Below, piece by piece: positions 9,090 through 20,569 of a DNA stretch of 64,000 nt. The notes under the pieces are model-generated. The model did no database searches. It had not been told where the DNA came from and worked only from the letters and a program-made list of their open reading frames with translations. Position 1 is the first letter of the stretch. Each line of letters begins with the position of its first letter. The stretch is from contig JAQWRY010000058.1 of NCBI GenBank assembly GCA_029243485.1, forward strand, positions 1 through 64,000. Direction: 5' to 3'. The stretch comes from Candidatus Binatia bacterium. GTDB lineage: Bacteria; Desulfobacterota; Binatia; UBA12015. The translations under genes and the position numbers were made by a program.

Positions 9090-9698
9090 TCACTCCGGCG
9101 GGGCCGCGTCCTTCTTCTTGCCGTGCAACTTGCGCTCGAGGCGGTCCATCAGGTCGTCGAACGAGTTCTTCTTGAGGGCCTTGCCGAACTGGGACTGAAA
9201 GTTCGCCGACAGGCTCACGTCCTCGATGAAGATGTCCGTCGCCTGCCAACCGGTATCGGTCTTCTGGAGGTCGTAATCGACCGCGAAGCGATCGCGCGGC
9301 GTGACGATCTGCGTACCGATGTGCGCCTCGTTGCCGTCGATCTTCTCTTCCGTGAACGCGAATTCCGGCGCGTCGAAAAGAAGGAGTCGCTGCACGTAGG
9401 TCCGAACGAACAGATCGCGGAACAGGCTGAAGAATCGCTCCTGCTGCTCGGGGGTCTTGTCGTCGAGGTGCGTCCTCATCGATTGACGGCCGAGCGCTTC
9501 GGTATCCAGGAAGCCCCGAAGCAGGTCTTTCAAAGATTCCAGCTTCTGATCACGATCGCCAACGCCGGTGACGACCCCGTTCGATGCACTGAGAATCTTC
9601 TGAGTGGTCTGCATGGGGCCACCCGACACATAGGAAAAGGCTCCGCCGACGGTCGAGACGAGCGCGACCAGGGTGGCCGCGATGATCACGGTGCGCAT
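9090..9698 (-). CDS. MlaC/Ttg2D-like periplasmic (phospholipid-binding) protein
   Basis: 202 residues with an N-terminal signal or anchor (V-I-I-A-A-T-L-V-A-L-V-S-T-V). The body has the toluene-tolerance Ttg2/MlaC pattern: a helical first part with L-L-R-G-F-L-D-T-E-A-L-G, then Q-Q-E-R-F-F-S-L-F-R-D-L-F-V-R-T-Y, then a beta-rich part with V-D-Y-D-L and D-I-F-I-E-D-V-S-L. MlaC carries phospholipid across the periplasm for the MlaFEDB complex. Here the gene sits between an ABC-2 ATPase (start overlaps its stop, TGATG) and an ABC-2 permease, and no MlaE/MlaD gene is near. It may therefore serve an exporter of lipid-like substrate. Confidence 0.8.
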   Translation of the reverse strand: MRTVIIAATLVALVSTVGGAFSYVSGGPMQTTQKILSASNGVVTGVGDRDQKLESLKDLLRGFLDTEALGRQSMRTHLDDKTPEQQERFFSLFRDLFVRTYVQRLLLFDAPEFAFTEEKIDGNEAHIGTQIVTPRDRFAVDYDLQKTDTGWQATDIFIEDVSLSANFQSQFGKALKKNSFDDLMDRLERKLHGKKKDAAPPE

Positions 9699-10630
9699 CA
9701 GTCCCGCAGCTCCTTTCCGGTGAGCTCGATGAAGATCGTTTCGAGAGAAACCGGTGTGACGCGGATCTGGACGATAGGCTGCCCGGCGACGTCGCGTTCG
9801 CACACAGCGGCGAGGACCGGCTCCGCGTGCGAAGCAAAGAGACGAACCAGGGAACCCGAGGACTCGACCCTCTGCACACCGGCAAGAGCGGCGAGCGCCG
9901 CCTCGTCGCGCAGCGGTTCCGCGAAACGCAGCTCGATCACTTCCGTCGCGGAGGAGAGCCCGAGCAGCTCCGACAACGTACCGAGCGCTACAACCTGGCC
10001 TTCGTCGAGGATCGCGATGCGATCGCACAAATCCTCCGCTTCTTGCAGATAGTGCGTCGTGTAGAGAATCGTCACGCCCTGCTCGCGGAGCTTCCGGACC
10101 GCCTGGAAGATGTGCACGCGGGACTGGGGATCCACGCCCACCGTCGGCTCGTCGAGCAGAACGAGGCGTGGGGAACTCACGAGCGCGCAGCCGAGATTCA
10201 GGCGGCGCCGCATCCCGCCCGAGTAGGTCCGAACGAAGTCGTTGCGGCGCCCCGACAGCTCGACGGCCTCGAGCGCCTCTTCCACGCGCGCGGGGCGATC
10301 CGCGCGCGGCACGCCCCAGAGACGGGCGAAGAACTCGAGGTTCTCCTGGCCGGTGAGGTCCGGGTACAGGGCCTCCTCCTGCGGGGCGACGTTCAGAAGA
10401 CGCCGTGCAGCGTGCACCTCGCGGACGACGTGTTTGCCGAAAACCCACGCATCGCCGGATGTGGGCCAGATGCGCGTCGAGATCATCGACAAGGTCGTGG
10501 TCTTCCCGGCGCCGTTGGGTCCAAGCAGTCCGAAGATCTCACCCTCGTTCACCTCGAGAGAAATCCCTCGAACCGCCTCGCGCTCGCCATAGGAGCGCCG
10601 GAGGTTCTTGGTCACAAGGGCCGCGGTCAT
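9698..10630 (-). CDS. ABC-2 exporter ATP-binding subunit (DrrA/CcmA type)
   Basis: 310 residues. Walker A is G-P-N-G-A-G-K-T-T near residue 38, the signature is Y-S-G-G-M-R-R-R-L-N, and Walker B is L-V-L-L-D-E-P-T-V-G-V-D, followed by the switch His in T-T-H-Y. About 80 residues after the nucleotide-binding domain form the C-terminal regulatory domain seen in DrrA-like subunits. It is first in the minus-strand export unit and its stop overlaps the next start, so it is translated with its partners. It would act on the cytoplasmic face as a dimer with the ABC-2 permease. Confidence 0.92.
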   Translation of the reverse strand: MTAALVTKNLRRSYGEREAVRGISLEVNEGEIFGLLGPNGAGKTTTLSMISTRIWPTSGDAWVFGKHVVREVHAARRLLNVAPQEEALYPDLTGQENLEFFARLWGVPRADRPARVEEALEAVELSGRRNDFVRTYSGGMRRRLNLGCALVSSPRLVLLDEPTVGVDPQSRVHIFQAVRKLREQGVTILYTTHYLQEAEDLCDRIAILDEGQVVALGTLSELLGLSSATEVIELRFAEPLRDEAALAALAGVQRVESSGSLVRLFASHAEPVLAAVCERDVAGQPIVQIRVTPVSLETIFIELTGKELRD

Positions 10631-10687
10631 CTCTCTGGTCGCCTATCGGGAGCCGCTGGTCGCGTCAATCGAACCGCGGCCGAGGGG

Positions 10688-13601
<2,914 letters not shown>

Positions 13602-13628
13602 CGCTCCTCATTCCTCCTCGCGCCGCGC

Positions 13629-14801
13629 CTACTTGGCGGGCAGCGCCGGGAGGCCTTCGGCCAATACCGCTTGTGCGGCAGCCACCCCCCGTCCCAACGG
13701 CGCCTCGACCCCGAAACGAGCAAGGCCGAACTCGAGCGCCGCCATGCCGGTCACGACGTCGAACATGCCGACGTGACCCAAGTGGGCGAGACGTAGGATC
13801 TTGCCCTTGAAGCGGTCCTGCCCACCCGCGACCTCGACGCCCAACCCGTGACGCAGATACTTCTGCAGGTCGCCGCCGGGGATTCCCTCGGGAAGGAAGA
13901 CACCTGTTGCCGCCGAACTCGGCGACTCGGCCGCGACGAGATCGAGACCCAGCCCCGCCGCACCAGCGCGCGTGGCGCGCGCGAGACGGTCGTGTCGGGC
14001 GAAGATCTCGGGGAGACCTTCGGCGACCATCAACTCGAGTGCCTTGCGCAGGCCGAACATCAGGTTGATCGCCGGCGTGTACGCCGTGGTGTTCTTCTGC
14101 TGCGCCGCGCGCTCGCGTGTCAGGTCGAAGTAGAACTTCGGGAGCGAGGAACGCTCGGTCGCCTTCCACGCCTTTTCCGAGAGCGCGAGGAACGCGAGCC
14201 CCGGCGGAAGCATGAACGCTTTCTGAGAGCCGGATACGAGAACGTCGATGCCCAGATCATCCATCGGCATGTCGGCCACACCGACGGCGGTGATGCCGTC
14301 GACGACCAGGAGCGTCTCCCGGGCGCGCGTGAGATCCGCCAGCTCTTTCACCGGGTGCATGGCCGTGGTCGAGGTCTCGCTCGCCTGGAGCAGAACGGCC
14401 CGGGTCTCGGGACGGCGCTGCAGGATGGCCTCGACGGTCGCAGGATCGACGGCCTTGCCCCACTCGACCTCGATTTCCTCGACCTCGACGCCGTATTCGC
14501 GACAGACCTTGGTCCAGCGCTCGCCGAACTTGCCGCCGTTGACCACGATCACCACGTCGCCCGGCGACAGCGTGTTCACAATCGAGGCCTCCATCGCGCC
14601 GGTGCCGGACGAGGCGAGGACGATCACGTCCTGGGCGGTCTGGAAAACGGCCTGTAGACCCGACCGAATCTCCTTCACCGTGGCCTCGAACTCTGGCGTG
14701 CGGTGATGGATGGTGGGTGCCGCCATCGCCAGCAGCACCGCTTCAGGGACCGGGGTCGGACCGGGGGCGAGTAAGTACTTCTTCTGTGGGACTGGCGTCA
14801 T
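13629..14801 (-). CDS. Class V aminotransferase (alanine-glyoxylate / serine-pyruvate / phosphoserine type)
   Basis: 390 residues from the ATG at 14801; a longer frame to 14873 lacks family similarity. The PLP-binding Lys is in S-G-S-Q-K-A-F-M-L-P-P-G. The N-terminal P-G-P-T-P-V-P and H-H-R-T-P-E-F are characteristic of the AGAT/SGAT group. Members of this group act as phosphoserine aminotransferase in several bacteria and archaea that lack classical SerC. Direct linkage to serA makes that role likely (inference), with alanine:glyoxylate transamination as the alternative. Its leader holds two hairpins. Confidence 0.88.
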   Translation of the reverse strand: MTPVPQKKYLLAPGPTPVPEAVLLAMAAPTIHHRTPEFEATVKEIRSGLQAVFQTAQDVIVLASSGTGAMEASIVNTLSPGDVVIVVNGGKFGERWTKVCREYGVEVEEIEVEWGKAVDPATVEAILQRRPETRAVLLQASETSTTAMHPVKELADLTRARETLLVVDGITAVGVADMPMDDLGIDVLVSGSQKAFMLPPGLAFLALSEKAWKATERSSLPKFYFDLTRERAAQQKNTTAYTPAINLMFGLRKALELMVAEGLPEIFARHDRLARATRAGAAGLGLDLVAAESPSSAATGVFLPEGIPGGDLQKYLRHGLGVEVAGGQDRFKGKILRLAHLGHVGMFDVVTGMAALEFGLARFGVEAPLGRGVAAAQAVLAEGLPALPAK

Positions 14802-14822
14802 GGCAGCGGGGCGTCTCGAGGT

Positions 14823-14898
14823 GGTTGCGAGACGGCAACCAAGGTGGCTAGCGAAGGCCCCAGAGGCAATCAAGACGAGCCCCGCTCAGGCGGGTTTT
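14823..14898. promoter_or_regulatory. Tandem hairpins between divergent aminotransferase and TolC-like genes
   Basis: A perfect 6-bp stem (GGTTGC / GCAACC, loop GAGACG) lies at 14823-14840. A second stem, CCCGC-TCAG-GCGGG followed by TTTT on the plus strand, lies at 14881-14898 and looks like a short intrinsic terminator or attenuator for plus-strand transcription. Read on the minus strand the same hairpins form the leader of the aminotransferase-serA operon. Which strand uses them is not known. Confidence 0.45.
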
Positions 14899-14902
14899 AC
14901 GA

Positions 14903-16747
14903 TTGTGCAGACGGTGCAACCCCGCCGTTGCGTTGACAACCTCCCGGCGCGCCGATACCCGAGAATTGGTGCAGCAGAGCTCCTTGGGACACTCCGGGCT
15001 CCGCGCCTGGGCACTCGTGATCGCCGCCGCCACACTGGCGGCGATGGCCTCGAGCGCACACGCGGAGGAAGTAGTGAATGCGGCGGCGGGCTCCTCGCCC
15101 GAAGCGGGTGCGACGCTCGAGGTGCGTGAAGGCCTCGTCGACGGGCCGTCGATCTGGCAGGTGCTGAGCGCTCAGTACGAGCTGCCGACAACCGAGCCGC
15201 CGGATCCGTTCATCAGCGGCCTGCGAGATGCACCCGCGCAGCTCACGCTGCGCGACGCTGTGCTGACGGCGGTACAGAACAACCCGGCCGTGATCGCGGA
15301 GTCTCTCTCCCCGCTCGCCCAGGAGACCGGCATCCTCGAGGCTCAGGCGCAGTTCGATCCGATCCTCGGAGGCGACGTCGGACTCGGGCGCAACGCGAAT
15401 CCGGTCAGCAATGTACTCAACGCGTCGTCCGAAGGCTCCCTGCGCGTCACCCAGACCAACGCGAACTGGGACTTCGGACTCAGCAAGGCGCTACGAAGCG
15501 GTGCCGCGTTCTCGCTCGACTGGGACAACGCGCGGTCGACCAACGACGCCCGCCTCGGCCTACTCGATGCGCCCTTCCAGCTCTTCAATCCCCAGCTGGT
15601 CCCGCAGCTCACCGCGAGCCTGAATCAGCCACTTCTCCGCGGCTTCGGTTTGTACTTCACGAGCCTCCGGATCCGGATCGCGGAAAGCGCGACGGACGCA
15701 GCCATCGAGAACTATCGCGCAGCAGTCGCGAACTTCATCCGCGGCGTTATCGCCAACTACTGGGCGGTCGTGGGGCTCGAAGAACGGCTCGACGTGCTGA
15801 ACGGCTCGCTGGAACTCGCCGAGAAGACCGTGCGCGACAACCGCACCCGCGTCGACGTGGGCGTCCTGCCGCCGGTGGCCGTGCTCGAGAGCGAGGCGGA
15901 AGCCGCCCGCCGCAAGGAAGAAGTCATCGTCGCGACCAACGACCTGAGCCAGGCGCGGCTCCAGCTCCGCACGCAGGTCTACCTTCCAAGTGACAACCCG
16001 TTCTTGCCCCGCGCCGTGCAGCCCATCGACCGCCCTACTGACGACAAGATCGACGTGATGGTGGAAGAGGCCCTCCAGATCGCCATGGAGAAGCGGCCGG
16101 AGATCCAGGCGGCGAAACTCCAGTACAAGGGCCGCGAGCTCAACACCGCCCTCAACGAAAACGGCGTGCTGCCGAAGCTCGACCTGTTCGGCTCTCTCGG
16201 AGTGAACGGCCTGGCCGGCAGCAACACCACGGACGTAGTCGAGTATTTCGAGGGCAACTACGGCGACTCGCTCGAGACGATGGTCGACGGGCGCTTCTAC
16301 TCGTACCAGGCGGGAGTCCGTATCGAGATCCCGATCGGCAACGCCGGAGCCAAGGCCCGTGCAACTCGCGCCCGTGTCGAAGAGCAGCAGACGTTCACCC
16401 GGTACCGCCAGACCGTGGCGGACGTGAGCCTGGAAGTCGGCCGCGCCGTGTCGGATGTCCTCTCGGACGAAAAGCGAATCGAGACCACCCGCGTCGCCCG
16501 CGAACTCAGCGAGCAGAACCTGCGCAACCAGACGAAGCGCTACGAGGTCGGCATGGTGACGACCACGGACCTTCTGAAGTTCCAGAACGACCTCGCCGCG
16601 GCCAAGGTCTCCCACATCCAGGCGATGATCGAGTACAACATCTCGCAGGCCGAGCTCGAAAGGGCGCAGGGCACCATCCTGTCGCGCTTCAACGTCACGA
16701 TCGAACCCCGCGGCGAGACCGAAACGCCGTGGTGGGCCACCTTCTGA
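14903..16747 (+). CDS. TolC-family outer-membrane protein
   Basis: Up to 614 residues; the stop is certain but the start is not. GTG at 14969 or TTG at 14966 would give a cleaner signal peptide (A-L-V-I-A-A-A-T-L-A-A-M-A-S-S-A-H-A) than the ATG at 14903. The OEP repeats are clear: Q-L-T-A-S-L-N-Q-P-L-L-R-G-F-G and V-R-I-E-I-P-I-G-N-A begin the two membrane hairpins, with long coiled helices between. It differs in length and sequence from the TolC-like protein at 6449-7957. No pump gene is adjacent, so it may pair with a transporter elsewhere. It overlaps the Nudix gene by 19 bp. Confidence 0.87.
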   Translation: MCRRCNPAVALTTSRRADTRELVQQSSLGHSGLRAWALVIAAATLAAMASSAHAEEVVNAAAGSSPEAGATLEVREGLVDGPSIWQVLSAQYELPTTEPPDPFISGLRDAPAQLTLRDAVLTAVQNNPAVIAESLSPLAQETGILEAQAQFDPILGGDVGLGRNANPVSNVLNASSEGSLRVTQTNANWDFGLSKALRSGAAFSLDWDNARSTNDARLGLLDAPFQLFNPQLVPQLTASLNQPLLRGFGLYFTSLRIRIAESATDAAIENYRAAVANFIRGVIANYWAVVGLEERLDVLNGSLELAEKTVRDNRTRVDVGVLPPVAVLESEAEAARRKEEVIVATNDLSQARLQLRTQVYLPSDNPFLPRAVQPIDRPTDDKIDVMVEEALQIAMEKRPEIQAAKLQYKGRELNTALNENGVLPKLDLFGSLGVNGLAGSNTTDVVEYFEGNYGDSLETMVDGRFYSYQAGVRIEIPIGNAGAKARATRARVEEQQTFTRYRQTVADVSLEVGRAVSDVLSDEKRIETTRVARELSEQNLRNQTKRYEVGMVTTTDLLKFQNDLAAAKVSHIQAMIEYNISQAELERAQGTILSRFNVTIEPRGETETPWWATF

Positions 16748-17199
16748 CGGAAATCCACGTCGTCGGAGCCGCGATCCTGCGCGGCGACACCTGCCTCGTC
16801 GCGCTGCGGAGCGACACGATGGACGAGCCCGGATGCTGGGAGTTCCCTGGCGGCAAGATCGAGCCGGGCGAATCTCCGGCCGAGGCCCTGACGCGCGAGA
16901 TCGAGGAGGAACTCGGATGCCGGATTCGGCCAGGCGCCCTGCTCGGCACCGGGCGCTGCGTCTCTGGCGGGCGCCAAATCCGCCTCGACGTCTTTGAGGC
17001 TGAACTGGTCTCCGGCACCCCGCGGGCGACGGAGCACCGAGAGGTTCGCTGGGTGGGCGCTGCGGGCCTCTCAGGGCTCCTGTGGGCCCCTGCGGACATC
17101 CCCGTGGTGCCTGCGGTCGCGGACCGCCTGGCGGGCGCTCAGGCCCGAGAGCCGAGCATCAGCGGGCCAACGGCGGCGCCACCGACGAGGCCGAAGTAA
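16729..17199 (+). CDS. MutT-like Nudix hydrolase
   Basis: 156 residues. The complete Nudix box G-x5-E-x7-R-E-x2-E-E-x-G appears around residues 40-62 (G-G-K-I-E-P-G-E-S, R-E-I-E-E-E-L-G). The start resembles MutT (V-V-G-A-A-I-L-R-G) and W-E-F-P-G-G-K precedes the box, so 8-oxo-dGTP or a related oxidised nucleotide is the probable substrate. The last 25 residues are low-complexity. The start lies inside the end of the TolC-like gene. Confidence 0.88.
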   Translation: MVGHLLTEIHVVGAAILRGDTCLVALRSDTMDEPGCWEFPGGKIEPGESPAEALTREIEEELGCRIRPGALLGTGRCVSGGRQIRLDVFEAELVSGTPRATEHREVRWVGAAGLSGLLWAPADIPVVPAVADRLAGAQAREPSISGPTAAPPTRPK

Positions 17200-17292
17200 A
17201 AGACAGCAACAGAGTCGAGGAAGGTCGACACAGAGGCTCCCGGCCGAAATCACCAGAAGCCCCCGCGCCCAGATAGTGCTGGATCCGCCTGC

Positions 17293-17844
17293 TCAAGAGC
17301 GGCGGTGGCCGATGAGGTTCATGAACTCGTTTCGGGTGTCCTGGTTCTCGCGGAACACACCGAGCATCGCGCTGGTGATGACGTAGGAGTTCTGCTTCTC
17401 GACGCCGCGCATCCTCATGCAGAGGTGCTCGGCCTCGGCGACGACAGCGACTCCCTCGGCGCCGAGCTTCTCCATCAGGAGGGACGCGATCTGCGTCGTC
17501 ATGCGCTCCTGGACCTGCAGCCGGCGCGCAAAGACGTCGACCAGCCGGGCCATCTTGGAGATGCCGACGATCTTGCCGCTCGGCAGGTAGGCCATGTGGA
17601 CCTTGCCGAAGAAGGGCAGCATGTGGTGCTCGCACATCGAGTAGAAATCGATGTCCTTCATGATGATCATCTCCGAATAGTCCTCGGTGAAGAGGGCTCC
17701 GTTGATGATCTCCTCGGGATCCTGCGAGTAGCCGCGCGTCATCTCGGCCAGAGCTCGGGCGCAACGCGCAGGTGTCTTCAGCAGGCCTTCGCGAGTCGGA
17801 TCCTCGCCGAGACCTCTGAGGATCCCTTCGAAATATTTCTCCAA
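17293..17844 (-). CDS. folE: GTP cyclohydrolase I
   Basis: 183 residues, the size of the compact bacterial enzyme. It opens GTP to 7,8-dihydroneopterin triphosphate for folate. The zinc and active-site motif [10 protein letters not shown] is near residue 72, and the second zinc Cys is in H-L-C-M-R-M-R-G-V. The N-terminus has G-E-D-P-x-R-E-G-L-x-K-T-P. It starts 16 bp after the homoserine-kinase-like gene and is probably cotranscribed with it. Confidence 0.96.
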   Translation of the reverse strand: MEKYFEGILRGLGEDPTREGLLKTPARCARALAEMTRGYSQDPEEIINGALFTEDYSEMIIMKDIDFYSMCEHHMLPFFGKVHMAYLPSGKIVGISKMARLVDVFARRLQVQERMTTQIASLLMEKLGAEGVAVVAEAEHLCMRMRGVEKQNSYVITSAMLGVFRENQDTRNEFMNLIGHRRS

Positions 17845-17860
17845 GTCGACCCCCCTCCCC

Positions 17861-18967
17861 TCAGGACTTACTGCCCTTGCGCTCGACCGCCTTCACCTTC
17901 TGATACTTCCGGTAGTCGTAGCCAGTGGCCATGGCGAGCAACATCGGCTCCATCCCGCCATCACGTTCGCGGCGGAGGATCGAAAGCCGGCCGAAGAACT
18001 CCTGGAAGCCGCGAATCGCCGCACTACGCGCATCATCCGCCAGCGCGGGGATGCGCTCCTCGGTGATGGCAGCGAAACAGGCGGCCGAATCGGCCAGGCC
18101 CAGGATGTCGCGAAGCCGCGTGACGGTGAACCGGAACGCGGAGAAGCGCAGCTCGTTGGGGAACGCGTCCCACTCCGCCAGCGAGAGCGTACGCATCGAC
18201 TCGTAACCGGCGATGACCGTCTCGAACCGCTTCAAGTCGTAGCTGCCGTCGTTGAAGCACAGGGCATTCACGGCGGTCGCGAGATCGAAGATGAACTTAC
18301 CGCGGCAGGCGGCCTCGAAGCTGACGATGCCGACGAGCTTGTCGCCCTTCAGCAGGACGTTCTCGCTCAGCAGGTCGCCGTAGATGACGCCCTTGGGGAG
18401 CTTCGTCTCGAGGTAGTTCCCCAGGTAGTCGACTTCTTCGTCGAGCGTGCGGGTGATGCGCTTGAAGTACGGGGGCAGACGCCGCCGGATCTCGGCGTAG
18501 AGATCCGCGACACGATCGAAGCTGAAGCGGTTCTCGATGCCCTTCTTGTAGCCCTTGCCGATGAGGTGCAGCTCGCCGAGCGCGCGACCGACGCCCTCGA
18601 TCTGGTTGCCGCTGAAGTCGCCGACCTCGGGACGCTTGCCGTCGATGTTCTTGTAGGCGGTGAGTCGCGCGCCGCCGACATCCCGATAGTGGCGGCTCTT
18701 GCGATCCGCGAGCGGCTGCGGGCACGGGAAGCCGTGCTTGCGCAGGTACAGGAAGAGATCGACCTCACGCTTCAGGTCGAGCTCGCCGCGGCGGTCGTCG
18801 AAGCGGAAGATCACCTTGCTGCGACCGACGTCGACCAGGAAGTTCTTCTGGTGGTTCGACGGGCGCGACCATCCACGCGGCGCTGGCCCAACCCCTTGAA
18901 CCTTCCCGAGCCCGTACTCCTCGGCGAGGCCTACGATCTGCCTCTTGTCTAGCGCGGCGTCGGTCAT
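17861..18967 (-). CDS. Homoserine kinase type II-like (APH fold) protein with altered catalytic residues
   Basis: 368 residues from the ATG at 18967, chosen because family similarity begins just after it. The fold is that of ThrB2/aminoglycoside-phosphotransferase kinases, with N-x-x-N/F-x-V in the first strand, L-x2-L-x2-H-G-F-P-x-P-x-P, and a ThrB-like end ([20 protein letters not shown]-x-L-S). The catalytic loop reads Y-G-D-L-L-S-E-N (Asp198, Asn203), with Tyr where His is usual. The metal-binding Asp of the D-F motif is Ser216 (I-V-S-F-E). It may be inactive, regulatory or of changed specificity. It precedes folE. Confidence 0.75.
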   Translation of the reverse strand: MTDAALDKRQIVGLAEEYGLGKVQGVGPAPRGWSRPSNHQKNFLVDVGRSKVIFRFDDRRGELDLKREVDLFLYLRKHGFPCPQPLADRKSRHYRDVGGARLTAYKNIDGKRPEVGDFSGNQIEGVGRALGELHLIGKGYKKGIENRFSFDRVADLYAEIRRRLPPYFKRITRTLDEEVDYLGNYLETKLPKGVIYGDLLSENVLLKGDKLVGIVSFEAACRGKFIFDLATAVNALCFNDGSYDLKRFETVIAGYESMRTLSLAEWDAFPNELRFSAFRFTVTRLRDILGLADSAACFAAITEERIPALADDARSAAIRGFQEFFGRLSILRRERDGGMEPMLLAMATGYDYRKYQKVKAVERKGSKS

Positions 18968-19130
18968 CGGTGATCCGTCCGGGCAAGCCCGCGATCGTTC
19001 GGCTTCCACCTGCAGCATCCACTCACCCCCTCAAGCCCCATGTAGCGGATCCGTAACGAACGCCCCGTGATTCCGCTATGACTGAAGCCCAGCCAACGAT
19101 GACACCGTGTTTGTTTTTCCTGCTGCGCGG

Positions 19131-19159
19131 AAATTAGGAGAACCAAGCAAAACTGTCAA
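19131..19159 (-). promoter_or_regulatory. Candidate sigma-70 promoter for kinase-like gene and folE
   Basis: On the minus strand a perfect TTGACA (19159-19154) is separated by 17 bp from TAATTT (19136-19131). The surrounding 200-bp gap (19019-19219) is noticeably richer in A and T than its neighbours. A start near 19124 would give a leader of about 155 nt before the ATG at 18967. Confidence 0.45.
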
Positions 19160-19219
19160 CAACGATTTACCGACACCCATCGGGGTACATTCGCTACATC
19201 GGCGTTTTGCACCCCAAAA

Positions 19220-20542
19220 CTATTTGGCGCTCGGCCCTCGGAGCGCGGCGACGAAATCCATCACATTCGTCCCCGAAGGGCCTGTCACCAGGGTATCCCC
19301 GATCGATTCGAGGAGTCCGCCGCAATCGTGCTCGCGCAGGACCCGGCGAACGACGGCCGCCCCACCCGCCCGACGCCGGGACCGCCCATCTGCGAACCCG
19401 CCGGCGGCCGGTGTCTGCCCATCGATGCCGTCGGTTCCGGCCGAGAGGAGGGACCAGGGCCCGCCGGCGAGGCCGGCCATCGCAGCGACGGCGAACTCCT
19501 GATTGCGCCCACCCCGCCCCGTGGCCTTCCCGACACTGACGGTGGTCTCCCCGCCCGCGAGTATGCAGGTCGGCCCCCCTCGCCCACCGAGTCCTGCCAC
19601 AAAGGCCGCCGCCGCCATGGCCGCCTCACCGCGCAGGGGTGCCCGCAGGTTCTCCACCCGGTAGCCCCGCCGGCGCGCCTCCCGGGCCGCCCCGTTGAGC
19701 GCGATTCGATTCGAACCGATCACACAGGGGTAGGAACGCCGCTCGTCCGCCGAGCCGGGCTTCACGGTCTCGACCACATCCGGGCGCCCCGCGCAGCCCG
19801 CCTCGAGACGGCGCCGCACCGCGACCGGAAGATCCCCCAGGACCCCGAGAGCCGCCAACCCGCGCCAGGCCTCCTCGAAAGTCGACGGGTCAGCGACCGT
19901 CGGGCCGGACCCTATCGTCGGCAGCGGGTCGCCGATCACGTCCGAGAGCGCCAGAGTCAGCACCCGTCGAGGCGCGGCGGCCCGCAGTACGCCGCCGCCC
20001 TTCACGCTCGAGACGTGCTTTCGCACCGCGTTCATCAAGCCGATATCGGCGCCGCACTTGAGCAAGAGCCTCCCGAGCCGGACCTTGTCGCGCTCTCCGA
20101 CGCCGCGGGTGGGGCGGGCCAGGAGCGCCGACGCGCCACCGCTCAACAGGAACAGAACCGTGTCGGTCGGCGGTCGGCGGCGAAGACGACGGAGCAGCGC
20201 CTCGGTCGACGCGAAGCTGAGCCGGTCCGGAACCGGATGCGAGCCGGGCAGAATGTCGATCCGCCCGACGCGCCGCGTGCGGGCCCCCGTTCGCCCACGC
20301 GGGGCTATGACCAGACCACGGGCTTCGGGCGCCAGATCGGCGATCGCCTCGGCCATGGCCGCCGCAGCCTTCCCAGCGCCGGCAACCCAGAGCTCCCCGA
20401 CGGGCACGCGGAACCGCCGTGTGCCCAGATCGACCTCGATCCTTCCCCCTGCCCGACGGACGTGGCGACGGATCAGATGACCAGGCGCAACGGCCTCGAC
20501 ACCGGCTCGGTAGATCGCTTCGAGGTCGGCGCGATGGCCCAC
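19220..20542 (-). CDS. Glycerate 2-kinase (MOFRL family)
   Basis: 440 residues. The N-terminal DUF4147 domain has G-K-A-A-A-A-M near residue 77 and the L-L-S-G-G-A-S-A-L loop. The C-terminal MOFRL domain has G-G-R-N-Q-E-F-A-V-A-A and S-A-G-T-D-G-I-D-G. It phosphorylates glycerate to 2-phosphoglycerate, linking glyoxylate or serine-cycle metabolism to glycolysis. Whether it works with the class V aminotransferase and SerA-type enzymes in this window is inference. It is followed upstream on the same strand by the DksA-like gene. Confidence 0.93.
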   Translation of the reverse strand: MGHRADLEAIYRAGVEAVAPGHLIRRHVRRAGGRIEVDLGTRRFRVPVGELWVAGAGKAAAAMAEAIADLAPEARGLVIAPRGRTGARTRRVGRIDILPGSHPVPDRLSFASTEALLRRLRRRPPTDTVLFLLSGGASALLARPTRGVGERDKVRLGRLLLKCGADIGLMNAVRKHVSSVKGGGVLRAAAPRRVLTLALSDVIGDPLPTIGSGPTVADPSTFEEAWRGLAALGVLGDLPVAVRRRLEAGCAGRPDVVETVKPGSADERRSYPCVIGSNRIALNGAAREARRRGYRVENLRAPLRGEAAMAAAAFVAGLGGRGGPTCILAGGETTVSVGKATGRGGRNQEFAVAAMAGLAGGPWSLLSAGTDGIDGQTPAAGGFADGRSRRRAGGAAVVRRVLREHDCGGLLESIGDTLVTGPSGTNVMDFVAALRGPSAK

Positions 20543-20569
20543 TGAGGTGACTCCCGGGGAGTCGACTCG

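Noticed and set aside
17159-17290. A minus-strand frame ending in a hydrophobic stretch (Y-F-G-L-V-G-G-A-A-V-G-P-L-M-L-G) beyond folE.
   Set aside because: Only about 30 codons from a possible GTG, no ribosome-binding site, and overlap with the Nudix 3' end.
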